Part shown: one piece after another, positions 10,870 through 23,282 of the stretch | How positions within the stretch are numbered: the first letter of the stretch is position 1 | How the letters are laid out: each line of letters opens with the position of its first letter | Assembly: GCA_000697665.1 (NCBI GenBank) | Contig: KL197718.1 | Location: forward strand, 937,099-1,001,098 | Length of the DNA stretch: 64,000 nt | Reading direction: 5' to 3' | Source of the DNA: Jaapia argillacea MUCL 33604 | Lineage: Eukaryota; Basidiomycota; Agaricomycetes; Jaapiales; Jaapiaceae | The notes under the pieces: model-generated | Databases searched by the model: none | Told to the model about the DNA's origin: nothing | Seen by the model: only the letters and a program-made list of their open reading frames with translations | Translations under genes and position numbers: made by a program

Positions 10870-13592
10870 CCGCGTGAATTTGGCGTTGCCGCCGCGGCGA
10901 GGCTGCACCCTCAGGACTGGGGAGATGAAAGCGGCATCTGTGCCAAATTTCAATCTTGCAAGTTGGGCGTGCCACAAGAAGTCGTCTGATTCAAGGGGAA
11001 ATTTTTCGGTAAGCGTTGACAGGTTACAGTGGGTTTTGATGACCTCTTCCACTAGTCGCGTGTCGCCTTAGCTATGTTCAAGAATCAAGATGGCGACTAC
11101 TCCGAGGGCGAAGGCCTTCAATTTCCATTGAAGTCCTGAGGCCTCGGAGTGGCCACGGGGCAGAATCGGAGTAATAGTGGCTTCGTTATCTTATCAGCTT
11201 CGCTTATAATAAATACTAATCTTATCGCTGCCTGGATGGCGAGTCCCATTGGTTGACCTGTCAGTGGATCTTCATAGCTCCTCCCCAGCTCTTCAGCCTC
11301 CGATCATGATTATGATCTTGCCAAATGCAAAGGACTTCAGTGTGAGCGATCTGCATTAGGATGGTATCGGACTTTAAGCATCAAGCATCTAGCTTGATCT
11401 GAGAAGCAGAAGGTGATTTGATCAAATTGATGTCAGTCGTACTTTCGAAACTGTCTACCAACAACACGGATCCTTGAACTTCCATGCGAAGCTTACTGCA
11501 CTTGAAGTGAGTCTGGCAAGTGGGGATTTCCTTGTAATCTGCCCGACACCTTCGCTGCCACTCTAGTAATCCCGATATCAGCCTAAGTTGGGTGCGTCAA
11601 CGCCACACGCGGAAATGCCAGTGAAGTACACAGGGAAGTTCTGGTTTGCGGAGTATTATACTACTGTGGGTGTCGCCTTTCGGACATGCTCAGTAGGTTC
11701 CAATAATCCTCAGACACATAAAAAGGAAATGAACAACTGCAAAAGGCTATCCAAGGCTGACACTGTTCCGACAGAGATTGGAGATCGATGGAAGCAATGG
11801 GGGTGACAGCGAAGATGGCGGTGATGGAGGTAGCATAGGCGGGTAATTCCGTAGGGAACATTCAGACATGAGGTAGGGAGAGAGGGGACTGCGTTGCTAC
11901 GATCCAAAGTGGATACTCTCTGACCTGATTCGAGGATGGTGCATCATGATCGGAAGCCATACTGGCGCACTGCGGCTTTGCAAGAAGCTGCTGATATATG
12001 TATCACTGGGAGCTGAGGGGGGAGTAGTAATCCGCAGGAGTACTGCGATACAACGTGCCTATGGCGTGCCGGTGTGCATTACCCGCAGGTATCACAGAGT
12101 CTGCACCTGAAACGAGATCTCATCACCATACTTCACCGGCCAATGCGTCAGCATGTTCGGGTTGGAGTAAGCAAAGCTAGAAAATTTAGAACAACGGAAA
12201 CCTTGGTCATTCAGAATATCTGCCGAAGCCGGAGATCATAGCGCAGCGCACGGTGATGCGATGCGCAGTGGATGGAAATTTTTGCTGGCCAAACTACCAG
12301 GGAATGAGATCTGAAGACGGAGTTAATCGCGGGGGAGAAGTTTTTAAAGCTGCGTTTGCGTGACACCGAAGTCACCTGATAGGATCACAGTATGGTTTGG
12401 AGGGGGGGAGATCAAAGGGAGATAGGCAGATACCCTTCTCCGAAACGCGGCCCTACCATCGAACCGTTCTGGGGCTGGGTCCGTCTCTCAGAGAAGAAAA
12501 GAGCAACGTGATATATCAACGGTTCAGAGGAGGCGACAATTGCCGAAAGTCGAGAAAGCGTCAGGAGAGGGTGTTGAATCGGAGGTAGGACCAAGACAGG
12601 AGGCGGGGCAAGAATTGAAGCAGCCCACTCGATTTTGATGAGTTATTTTTCGAGGCTGTCCAGGCCCACAATGAGACCTGTCAGATATGTGGGACTTGGG
12701 AACACCTAGTATCATTGATTTGGTTATGGGTACGCTTGCGTTCCTGGAACCGTCCGGAGTCAGCGCTCACTACTCAGTCCCGTTATATGCCGTAGTGAAG
12801 GACGGTGCTGGACAGTATAAGGTCCCAAATATGCCGGATAATCTGTTGGATCTCCAGAGGTTAAGCTGGTCAAATTCGATGGTCGTGTAACTACTATTTG
12901 GAACGTCAAGGCTGAGTGCTGGGCACTGACCTGTGAAGGCCAAGCTGGATTAGTAGTTGCCGTTCTCGACGCAAGCCAAATTACTCTCTCGCCTAAGCAA
13001 AATTGACGCGATTGTTCCGTCGGGAGGCTGCTGGGCATCAAAGCCCGAGGGAAGTCGTAAGCATCACTGAGGCACCTCATACGAGTGGATACAAGACGAT
13101 AAACCATTACGACAGCTATCTCCACTCGTCCTCCAAACAGATGCCCCACACGCGAGAATCCTACGCGCGAGGTTGTGGGATAGGGTGGAGAGAATAGCAT
13201 ACCACATGTAATCTAAGATGGCGACAGGACCGTATGGTACACTGGCACACTTCGTTGTCTCGTGGTGGGTACGGTGAAGTGGCTGGCGACTTGCTCCGCT
13301 CGGGTCCGTACAGTACGTAAAGTCCCGCAAGGTCTCGAGAGGGGTCCAACAAATGTGTTTGCGATCAAATTGAAATCCGACCCCGAACACCAGGCTATCG
13401 ACTTGCTCAAAGGACGATCGTCCAGATTCAGATCTGGGACCCCGTTTTAAATTTTGACGCACAAACCTAATTTCCCACAAGAGCGCTCGCCGGACTAGGT
13501 AATAAGAAAGGACTTCCATACAATTACATGGACTTGGGAGTATATAACCCTGGGCAACTCTGGGGTTGGTTTCTTTTCCCCCCACTTACACA
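10870..13592. other. 2.7 kb intergenic region without a recognised gene
   Basis: Short open stretches in all frames, no splice-linked chain and no motif. It contains one marked hairpin (11099-11150). Confidence 0.5.
11099..11150. repeat. perfect-stem hairpin in intergenic DNA
   Basis: Nine outer bases (ACTCCGAGG / CCTCGGAGT) and seven inner bases (CTTCAAT / ATTGAAG) pair around a 4-base loop, separated by small bulges. It is not close to a gene end. It may be a relic repeat end or a binding site. Confidence 0.5.
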
Positions 13593-15143
13593 ATGTCCCA
13601 TCGAGTATGTTTTGATTTACCCTCCATATGTGTGTCATAATATCTCGTCGTCTAGGCGCTTGTCGAAAACCTGGACGGGAAAGTTAGGGTGCACAGAACC
13701 AATTTTCCTTACGCCATCGGTCAATATGCAGACCTGTACCAAGGAAAATTACGGCCAGATGAACTGCCCGTCCGTCCCCATCTCTCTTCTGTTCAAAATT
13801 CTGCCATTGATTATCTCCCCAGGTCATCGTGAAGATCATCCGCGGCGTCCCAGTAAACGATGCAGCACGCGATGAGTTTCGCGAAGTGAGCCCCATACTT
13901 CCATTCCGCCCCATGGGTGCAGAGCCTCACATCGTCGCAGAAAGCAAAGAGCGCGCTTGCACCTTGGAGCTCACTCCATCATAAAAACGTCGTTCCATTC
14001 CTAGGAGTTCTCTACGAAATACCATACTACATAAGCGTCGTGACGCCGTTTTACAAACACGGGACGATTTTGGCATACATCAAGGGCCGTCCGGGAGATG
14101 GTCTTCTTCCTTTCGTGGGTCTCTTCTCCCACCTTCACAGGATCTATTTCTCACCTACCTTAGATCAAAGGTTGTGCCGAGGGCCTTCGTTTTCTTCATT
14201 CGAATGGTGTCATTCACACAGATATCCGGGCTGTGAGCTAACTCTCCTCTTTTCGCTTTGGTTTACAGCTCATCATCTCTTGAGTCGAATGTATTGATCG
14301 ACGATTCTGGGAATGCCCGGCTGACTGATATAGGCCTAGCTCCCCTCCTCAATAGCTCTTCTTTCACATCTGCCAATATAGCAGGTCCCTGTCGGTCCCA
14401 GGCACCTGAGGTAATCCAGTTTGAAAGCCAGGATGAGGATCAGTCTCCCTTCACTGAGAAATCCGACGTATACGCGTTTGCCATGCTCGTCGTTGAAGTA
14501 AGGATTTTCGTAACACTGACCCATCTTACTGCATGCGATGAATGGTTGACGGACTTATTTGCCCAGATCGTCACACAAGAACGGCCGTTCAATCACCGAA
14601 AATTAGACACCGTCGTCATCTTTGATGTTATCAAAGGAAGGCGCCCTCATAGACCTACCTCGCCTCCTGTTGTGGGGCAGGTGTGGCCAGTCGTCGAGCA
14701 ATGTTGGAGTCAAGAGCCCACAGAACGCCCAACCATGTCGGAAGTATGCCAAGTGCTGAAAGACATAAAGACCGAACAGAATTGTGAGTACCGAGCAGTA
14801 TTGATGATCGACGACTGTCGGATCCTTTGTATTCTACCATGAACTCACTTATATCCCATAGTTTGAGCTCTTCGGCGTCAATCTGCCTAACCTCCGTTCC
14901 AAGGTGTGACTGGGGTCATCCTCGCTCGTGGTCCGACTCTGAGCATGTCTGACGACGTTTATCCAGATTGACGCCGTACGTTCATTTTCCAGCGACAGTT
15001 CGCATGACGAGGTTATGGGCGGTGGATGGTGTACCGAACGAGGGCGTGACCTCATTAGCAAGCTATCTCATCTACAGACGGACACCACCCATTCTTCCAG
15101 ATCATCGATATCAGACTGTTTCTCTTCACGGAAGCCTAAATAG
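13593..15143 (+). CDS. TKL-like protein kinase with variant active-site motifs
   Basis: The model starts at ATG 13593 (12-base exon, MSHR), followed by exons 13656-13769, 13823-13885, 13941-about 14096, about 14162-14233 and later ones. Visible kinase parts, in order: an Ala/Gly loop (YAIGQYADLYQG), the ATP lysine (VIVKIIRG), LHHKNVVPFLG, the catalytic loop (SNGVIHTDIRASN), the DIG motif (LTDIGLAP) and the APE segment. SDVYAFAMLVVE and ERPTMSEVCQVL follow. The usual HRDLKxxN is HTDIRxxN and DFG is DIG; the catalytic Asp, Asn and Lys are all kept. A donor at 14904 leads to a last exon from 14967 with 58 Ser/Asp-rich residues ending at 15143; without that splice the protein ends at 14909. Agaricomycetes have many such kinases. 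The substrate is unknown. Confidence 0.8.
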
Positions 15144-15722
15144 AGTCTCATGTTTTTTTGCTCGTTTCAAGTCGTGGCTCGTACTTAGCATATACCCCTT
15201 GTGGAGTTTGTACTGTCAGTTCGAACTACTTAGAGGTACGCGGACATTCCAACGCATCGGCAGCTTTTCTTCGTTAGACGCCCGCCGGCGCCTCGCCATG
15301 AATACGACCCCGAATAACGTCACAAAGGTGCGCTCCTTTATGCTTGGGTTGGCGCATCTTCCATCGACTGCTGATGCCCATAGTTCTTCGGCCAGGTACT
15401 TTGATTCGCGTATCAAGTCACTGGCTTTCCTATGGAATCCCGTCGACTTCTGTTTCTGCGTGCGTCCCCGCCGGACTTCCATCTCTTCCGTCAAGCAGCC
15501 CTTCAATTCCGTTGGGGAACCTTGAAAGGGACTTCTGTTTCGCATTTAGGTTCGCTCCTGGTGGGGTTGGTCCAGAGTGTTCTCCGTTCACTAGAACGTG
15601 AATCACGACCTGACGACTTCATATTCCCGTATAGGTCAATTTAAAATCGTCAATACCCGAAAATTATCGGAAAACGGGTGTCCTTCAACTTCGAAGTCTG
15701 GCGTGGAGAAAAAGAACTCCAT
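15144..15722. other. intergenic, nothing recognised
   Basis: About 580 bp between the kinase and the 3' end of RRP45 (convergent). Overlapping open frames occur on both strands but no motif was seen. Confidence 0.5.
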
Positions 15723-17036
15723 TCAACTAACTTCGACCAGCTTCCTCCTCCCCTCCCAGTCGTCCTTCATTCTACTCTCGACAAATGCGTCTAATTCCCT
15801 CACTTTTGTCACCGCAACGTCTTTGATGAGCGGCAGAAGCTGGTCAAGCGCCAAGGGGACCCCACCAGCCTGGAAATGAGGGTAGTCAGGTTTCATTTCA
15901 CGTAGAAAATAATATAATAAGAGCGTGAAATGAATGAAGGCAAGGTCCCCAAAGGTTATTTTATGAACGGGAAGAATGGACTGAGAAATGGAACGAACTT
16001 TCTGCACCACGCACAATTCCCTCTGAGCATTCATTGCAACGTGTAAGAACCCGGTCGCGAGCCGATATTCGAGGAGTGACGGGTCGAGAATTGTGATAAT
16101 GACAGGTGTTGACGTCGAACTGGTGGATGAGGTCGATTCGGGGAAGAGAGCAAACGTCAAACAGAACGGGGTGTGATGAAGTGAAAGTGGCAAAGGTGCC
16201 CGCTCGGTAGCTGCATGCTGTGAACAGACAGGGTTAATGATGAGTAAGAACAAGAAGATCAAGGAGAACGTTAAATGAATCGCACCACAGTCACTTCATC
16301 TCCAATCACCTCAACTTCTGGTCGACGGAAATGTTTCAGTGCAACGATGCCCGCTAGACAAGCACAGTCAAGCAAGTTCCCTGCATCGGCTAGACAGTGA
16401 ATAGTCAGCCGTAACTGCCAGACCTGGCGGGTGCAAGATTCGCGGTAAGCTAGAAGTTCGTCCCTGGACCCTTCGTAAGTTAACACGCACCCTTTGACCA
16501 GCCAGAATACATAACGACTCTTTATCCACCACATCGCTCCTTCTCAAAATCTTGTCAAGGATTCTAGTCAAAGTGACTTCTTCGTCTGATGTTCTGTTTA
16601 TTTTACGCAATCCCAACAAGCGGGGAGGCGAGGCGTTTAGTTCACAACGTTCCGAGCATGCTCGGTGTGCACCTACCTACCGACCAACCTCGTATTCGCT
16701 CGAGGCCATAGGCGATATCTCAGATTGGATGGTGATGATACCTTCGAAAGGTCGTTCAGGTGGAGGTTTGACCATTTTACCGTCCACAGAGGCGATGACT
16801 CTGTTGGGCGAACCGACAGGATGTTGATCGAGTTGTAAGCGAGGAACGTGTACCAGGTGCAGAACGGGCACGCACCGTGTTTTACCCAATGAACACTCAA
16901 CCCATCCAAATTCAGGTCCGAAAATGAGGGAAGGCGTCCTCATTTCAAGAGGCGACCGTCCATCTAGTCGTAAAGATTGTTTGAGAGCAGTGAAGAGGAA
17001 CTCTCGCTCGGGTATCGACGGTGATGGTGGTCGCAT
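15723..17036 (-). CDS. RRP45: exosome core subunit Rrp45 (EXOSC9)
   Basis: Six exons on the minus strand: 16876-17036, 16681-16800, 16491-16593, 16286-16423, 15999-16217 and 15723-15869. Together they give 295 residues. The N-terminus EREFLFTALKQSLRLDGR is the hallmark of Rrp45. The RNase PH fold follows: MVKPPPERPFEGIITIQSEISPM, RILDKILRRSDVVDKESLCI, WQLRLTIHCLADAGNLLDC. It ends shortly after the core fold, without the long acidic tail of human EXOSC9. Rrp45 is a non-catalytic ring member of the nine-subunit RNA exosome in the nucleus and cytoplasm. Its start codon faces TRM112 across 187 bp, so the two probably share a bidirectional promoter. Confidence 0.93.
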
Positions 17037-17223
17037 CCCTAGCTGGATTCAAGAACTGAGCAGGTTTAAACTTGGTGGGACTCAAGATATCTGATGGCTT
17101 TTTGTGTTCGCTCCGGGTGAAGATCGCCGCTCAGATTGGTCGTGTTTGGCGCTTAGATCTTGATCTCCTCCCGTCGATTATTTCTCATTTTCTCCTCATT
17201 TTCTCAAACCTGGAGCATACACT
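17037..17223. promoter_or_regulatory. short bidirectional promoter RRP45 / TRM112
   Basis: 187 bp separate two divergent start codons. No clear TATA box is visible. The spacer must hold both 5' UTRs and core promoters. Confidence 0.6.
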
Positions 17224-17818
17224 ATGGTCCGACTGATCACACATAATCTACTTGCATGCCACGTAAAAGGATGCACCAGAAACAACTTTCCACTCCTGTT
17301 CGAAAATGTCCAAATCGAGATCCAGGAATCCGATTTCAATCCTGATTTTCTACGGAATTTCATGCCGAAACTTGAGTGGAAAGCTTTGGTCGACGCTGCG
17401 AGACAGGTGAGTGGGTACATTTACAAATGGTTCTGGGACTGATCTCAACCGTTTACTTTGTGATATATGGCTGATTCGACTATCAGTTGGGCGATACATC
17501 GTTACCGCTCGAACAACCGGAAATGGTGGATGAAGAATTCCTCAAGGCGTTACATCACGTCCTACTAGAGGTAAATTTCGACTAGCCCTCCCCCCTAGAA
17601 GTACAACTCACTCTGTGACTGTGATTAATCCCTTTCCTCCCCGGCCCCCTTAGATCCATGTCATGGAAGGAGCGATGGTCTGTCAAAATTGTAAGCACGT
17701 ATACCCCATATCCAACGGTATCCCGAACATGGTGAGTGATACGGTGGTACCGATGATTCGATCAAAGCTCTCATTCTCCGTTTACTTGCAGCTTTTGGCG
17801 GAGCATGAGATCGGCTGA
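17224..17818 (+). CDS. TRM112: Trm112, activator subunit of tRNA/rRNA/eRF1 methyltransferases
   Basis: Four exons, 17224-17406, 17487-17570, 17654-17731 and 17792-17818, give 123 residues, the usual Trm112 size. The start MVRLITHNLLACHVKGC, the FMPKLEW block and the C-terminal EGAMVCQNCKHVYPISNGIPNMLL are diagnostic. Cys residues near the N-terminus and the CxxC form the zinc site of the Trm112 fold. The protein stabilises Trm9, Trm11, Mtq2 and Bud23 in yeast, linking tRNA modification, translation termination and 18S rRNA methylation. The last exon is only 27 bases. Confidence 0.95.
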
Positions 17819-18409
17819 TCGTACTCTATTGCCGACGGAGGAGCTCTGCATGCCCGAGTAGTGCGCACCTAACCCTACGTACCTTTGCGGCCAACCCATT
17901 GGCAGAGCCATTTGTACGGTCTTTGGAGCCGCAGCCACCTGGGTGGTTGGTAAACTATCCTTGGCGGGGTTCAGCGTTGTCTCGTCCTTCCTGTATTGGT
18001 TGGTTCCTCCCCGGATGGGGGCTCTTGTACGCATTCATGTAACTCATTATCACTGATCTCCCTACCACATATTAGAATACTTATATCGGACTCGAGCAGC
18101 ACGTGGACCCTAACCCTAATTAGCAAAGCACCGAGGTGGTCCCCAGGGTCTTCCTCGCCTGGTCACACCGTCCAACGTTTGCAACTCGCCCCGATCTGCA
18201 GGTGCTCAGACCGTAATTCTGAGGGCGTCTACAAGGCTCTAAGAATACAGTTCACAGCATGATGCGTTCTGGTGAAGGTTGAGCGTATCAGAACGCTACG
18301 ATCACAACGAATATAATTGAAGGGTATATTAAGTCCCACTACAAACAAGGGATGGTGGAACCCAATTCAACTATCAGCCAATAATTGAGACAGCCAAGGT
18401 CACCGCTGA
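17819..18409. other. intergenic, nothing recognised
   Basis: Contains two adjacent CCCTAA units near 18107, too few to call a telomeric tract. Confidence 0.5.
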
Positions 18410-19786
18410 CTATTGTGCCGTGTGATCCATCGGTGTCGGAGATCGTCGGCCGTAGAACTCAAATGGAGGTGTCCAATAACAGTGAAACCGAAACGGCGCG
18501 AGGGTGCGAGAAGGAGTGACATTTGGGAATTGAAAAAACTTGTGGGGAGTGTAAGAAGATTTTCTGAAAGTTTCAAGGGGGGTGGCGTAACCTAACGGAA
18601 CAACCATAGAGTGGGACCGGACTGCGGTGGCAGGAAGCTGCACCCCATGGATGGAATGACGACAAATGACGACAGGCGAGTTGCAAGATGTTGCTGTAAG
18701 ATTACCACAAGGGTAGCAAAAGGAAAACCAGAAAGTTGGGTCATGGAATAACGCACGGTGACTCACCGGAATATAATACTGAAACAACTGCCTGAAGACG
18801 GTCCCGGGGAATGTTCTAGAACGGCGACCCTTGGGCGTTTCAGCGCTTCGGCTCTGATGAGCGTTCCCTGGCGCTTTACCACACGCTCAGGTGGATCGGC
18901 AGCTTTGATGTTTGAATAACACCCAGGGTTCTACGTCCTCATAGTAGAACTGTGGGAACTGGCATGGTCTCGTTTCGTTTCCAACGCATTGCAGACGAAC
19001 ACGCGTGAGTAACTCACCTACAAGGAACACTGACAACGGAGACTTGACATTGATTGCGGAGCAAGCTCCAGGAGACGGACGACAACCATCAGTTCTGGAG
19101 ACTGGTTTCGAATGCTTACCACAGTCGTCAACATGTAACAGCCTAGGTATCAATCAGAAATTAATTCTACTTACTGATCGAACTTGGCCAAAGTCGCCGT
19201 GGTATTTCCAGGAGATGCGGTTGTCGCATCGCCGCTAAGAGACATGATCCGCCCTCTGATGCGCTTGGGCAAAGGGCAACCTTTAGATGGCCGTGGGTTT
19301 CGATGAACGGAGCTCGACAGGAACAACAAAGGGGCCGATATGAGCTCTGTCGCAAATGTCCGGGGCGTAATTGGCAGACTTCATTGGGCGACAGAATGAG
19401 ACCAGCATCAGATTCGACGAAGGGAGCGGACGACTGCCAGATAGTGTCAGAGAGCAAAGACAGAACGTCGACAAGAGCATAAGGCCATGAGCTGTTAGAC
19501 GGGTCTTGTGCGCACTGTCGGGAACAGTGAGGTTAATTGAGCCCGCGTCAGCCATCGACAGCCAGACTTCGACAGGATATAGATCGGAGGCTTGGAGGTT
19601 GGCCGCATAAATCTCTGGCAAGTTACCCTCTGGACACTTTATATAAGGAGCTGAACAAAGGCTAAAGCGAAGAGGTGACTTACACTGAGACGTGGCCTCG
19701 AACTTGAATCGGTGCCGCGAAGGTTGATATTGGGTTAAGATGATCGCCTCCTCCACGTGACCCATTTGGTATCTGATTTTCATCAT
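18410..19786 (-). CDS. possible uncharacterised multi-exon gene
   Basis: Several minus-strand open segments are linked by plausible GT-AG sites, for example a GTAAGT donor near 19680 with an acceptor near 19640. The segment at 19540-19640 (CPEGNLPEIYAANLQASDLY, then PVEVWLSMADAGSINLTVPD) has coding-like composition. Later segments near 19000-19460 are Cys- and Pro-containing. I do not recognise a family and could not close a full exon chain, so exact boundaries are unknown. The segment would be divergent from the 5-oxoprolinase gene at 20050. Confidence 0.3.
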
Positions 19787-20049
19787 GATCCCGGCCCGCT
19801 ACTCTCCCAAATCCTCCCCTCCTGCGCGCTTCATACCGTCAAAACCTCGGAAAACTGGGTGTTAATCGACACAGCACTGTCCACGGAATTCAAAGACACC
19901 AATTCCGAAGGGTACAGCCATAATCACCTCATTCCGTATGGTTTCCGACACGACCAGTACAAAAGTACGTTCAGCGTCAGTAATGGAGCTCACAACTTCT
20001 CGCCTCCTCAAATAACACTCATATCGCACCTTCTCTGTTATCATCCTCG

Positions 20050-22965
20050 ATGGCCATCCAGTCGAGCAAAGTCCCTGACAGATCTATCAAGATTTGTGCG
20101 GATAGAGGAGGGACGTTCTGTGATATACATGCGTATGTGCTCCTCTCGTGACCTGAGATGTTTTGGCCTGTGATAATTGGGGACCTAGCGCGTATCCCGA
20201 CCCTGAGAATCCGAGCGAGACAAAGGAGGTCGTAGTGAAGTTGTGTGAGCGATTTGCTCGTTATGTGTTTACGATGGTGTTAATCTGGAGGTAGTATCGC
20301 AGGATCCCAACAATTATAGCGATGCGCCAACGGAAGGTATCAGGAGAGTATTGGAGATCGCTACTGGGGCGAAGATTCCAAGGGGCTCCATCTTGGAGAC
20401 TGATAAGATAGGTGCGACACCGGAGGTTGTTCATTCGGGCATTCGACTTCCCTGACCAAATATCCAGATTATATACGGTTATCCACAACCGTGGCCACCA
20501 ATGCTCTTTTAGAAAGGAAAGGCCAGAAACACGCCCTGTTAATCACAAAGGGCTTCAAGGACCTTCTCCTCATCGGTAATCAATCCCGTCCAAAGATTTT
20601 CGACCTCAACATTCGACGTCCACCACCTTTATATTCGACTGTAGTCGAAGTGGACGAGCGTGTGACGTTGGTAGGGTATACTTCTGACCCAAAGGCTGAG
20701 GAACATGCCCTCGAGTTTAACGAGGATGGCTCGGTGAAGAGAGGGTATAGAGGACGTGGGTGGGATGGGAAAGGTGACGCGGAGGGTCCTGGCGAGATTG
20801 TGAAGGGTTTGTCAGGAGAAGCTGTGAGAATCATGAAGAGACCTGGTGACTATCTTCTCTATCCCTAGCGTAATGTCATTCAAGTCTAACGGTCATCACC
20901 TTTGTAGATCTGGACACAGTGAAGCGCGACCTCCAGAAATTATACTCTGACGGGTACCGTTCCCTCGCCATAGTCCTAGTCCACTCCTACACATTCCCAG
21001 ACCACGAACTCGCCCTAGGCAAAATCGCTCGCTCAATTGGTTTCACCCAAGTCAGCGAATCATCCCAACTCCTCCCCATGATCAAGATGGTTCCCCGCGG
21101 AATATCTTCCACAGCCGATGCTTACCTCACACCCATCTTGAAACAATATTTGGATGGGTTCTTTAATGGTTTCGATGAGAAATTGAAGGATGGGAAGGTT
21201 ATGAGTCCGAGAGTTGAGTTTATGGGGAGTGATGGTGGGTTGTTGGATTTGAGGAACTTTTCGGGGTTGAAGAGTATTTTGAGTGGGCCTGCTGGGGGTG
21301 TTGTTGGGATGGCGTTGACTAGTTGGGATGATAATGAGAGACATCCTATTATTGGGTTCGGTCCTCTTCACGCTCATTCAATCCCCTGTTGCTTACTCGG
21401 TTTCATTCATTCATTCTAGTATCGACGTTGGAGGTACTTCGACGGATGTCTCGAGGTTCGATGGACGATACGAAGTTGTGTATGAGACAACTACCGCTGG
21501 TGTTACCATCCAATCACCACAGCTAGACATCAACACCGTAGCAGCAGGTGGTGGTTCATGTCTCAACTTCCGAAATGGATTATTTGCAGCAGGTCCCGAA
21601 AGCGCAGGAGCTGAACCTGGACCTGCTTGTTACAGGTTGGTTTCCCCCCCCTCCTTCTTTTCCACCTCCCTATATGCGTGCTGAATTGGGTTGCTTTTAG
21701 AAAGGGAGGACCACTTGCTGTTACGGATGCCAACCTCCTTCTCGGTCGACTCGTACCTGATTATTTCCCGAAGATATTTGGGAAGAGCGAGAAGGAGCCT
21801 CTCGATGCGCAGGCGTCGAGGAACTTGTTTGAAAGTCTGGCCAAGGAGATCAATGACGCTCATGAGAAGAAGATGTCAACGGATGAGATTGTATATGGGT
21901 ATGTCTTGTCTCCCTCATCCCTTCAACCTTCGTAGTCCTGATTTCGTCTAGTTTCATCAAGGTCGCGAATGAGACTATGTGTCGACCTATTCGTGCACTG
22001 ACTGAGGCGAGGGGATATGCGAGCTCCAAGCATATGTGAGTCGTCGTTATTCATACCTCTCCCTTTGATCTTGGATATTTATGGTCGTCTTTTCACAGAT
22101 TGGCGAGCTTTGGTGGGGCGGGGGGACAGCATGCTTGTGAAATCGCGAAACTGTTGGGTATCAAGACTATACTCATCCATCGGTATAGTTCTATCTTGTC
22201 CGCTTATGGACTTGCCCTTGCAGATCGGTAAGCCTTTCCTTCACACGAGTGACTTGGATCCGTTGACGAAGAATTGCTTATTTCATCTATCGTAGAGCTT
22301 TCGAACTCCAAGAACCGTCAGCTACATTCTACACCCCTCAGAACAAACAATCCCTCACATCCCGCCTCGACAAACTAGAATCGGACGTCTTGGCTGAACT
22401 CTCACACCAAGGTTTCGAAGGAGATCGAGTGAAGACTGAGAGGATGTTGAATATGAGGTTCGAAGGTACCGATACGGCGTTGATGATATTACCAGAGGAT
22501 AGAGATGGAGATGGGAAAGAAGATTTCGAGGCTGCCTTCCGCAGGGTTTATAAGGCTGAGTTTGGATTCTTGTTGGAGACTAAGAGTGTCATCGTTGATG
22601 ATATCAAGGTACGTTTTCGAATCATTCTCTCCTCTTCAAACCACATCTGATTCCTTTTCTTCTTCTATCAGGTCCGGGGCATTGGGAAGACATTCGACAC
22701 GCTCGGTGAATCCGTCCACTCCGAAGTCAAACGAATCAAACAACGGCCAGTAGACCGTTCATCCAAAGCTGACTACACCTTCAGCGTATACTTTGACGAG
22801 GTCGGTCGAGTGGATGACACCCCAGTGTATTTGTTACCCCATCTGGAGACGGGAGATGTGGTGAAAGGACCTGCTATGATTATTGACGATACGCAGACTA
22901 TTGTGGTCATTCCTGGAGCTACCGCGGTGTTGACTAGCAAGCATTTGTATATTACTCTCGAGTGA
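20050..22965 (+). CDS. OXP1: 5-oxoprolinase, hydantoinase-A half only
   Basis: The first exons are 20050-20132, 20189-20244, 20295-20411, 20468-20845 and 20908 on; further exons run to 22965, for roughly 800 residues. Motifs: an N-terminal actin-like ATPase motif ([11 protein letters not shown]), [73 protein letters not shown] and [17 protein letters not shown]. Fungal and animal 5-oxoprolinases (about 1,280 residues) continue into a HyuB half; here the frame stops right after the HyuA fold (SKHLYITLE). The 318 bp before the next gene hold no HyuB motif. The full enzyme opens 5-oxoproline to glutamate with ATP in the glutathione cycle; whether this half works alone is unknown. One inner junction (near 21350) needs a weak donor. 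Confidence 0.85.
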
Positions 22966-23282
22966 TTGGTGTAGGGGGCGGGTGTTTCATTGTAACAATA
23001 TGTTCAGAGTGTAAATCAATGTAGCAGATGACATGTGGCAATTGTCCTTGAATGGAGTTTCCTATCTGTGATGAGAGACCGAACAAAAAGTACGAGCGCA
23101 AGCACCGGGGAACCCAAGTCATGATTCCCCGCGATATACAGACAGAAACAACTGATATCCCAATAAAAAAGTCATCGACAGCGCAAACAAGGCTCCCGCA
23201 TGTTTTCGAAGCCCATACAGGTTCTCTACCCTCTAATTGAGGCGTCAACAGGCTGATTCCCTCAAGCAACGAGGGACTCGGT

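Noticed and set aside
18100-18125. CCCTAACCCTAA telomere-like units
   Set aside because: Only two units; chance occurrence or a trace, not a telomeric tract.
22966-23282. Possible missing HyuB half of 5-oxoprolinase
   Set aside because: All three plus frames were read; no HyuB motif is present in the 318 bp.
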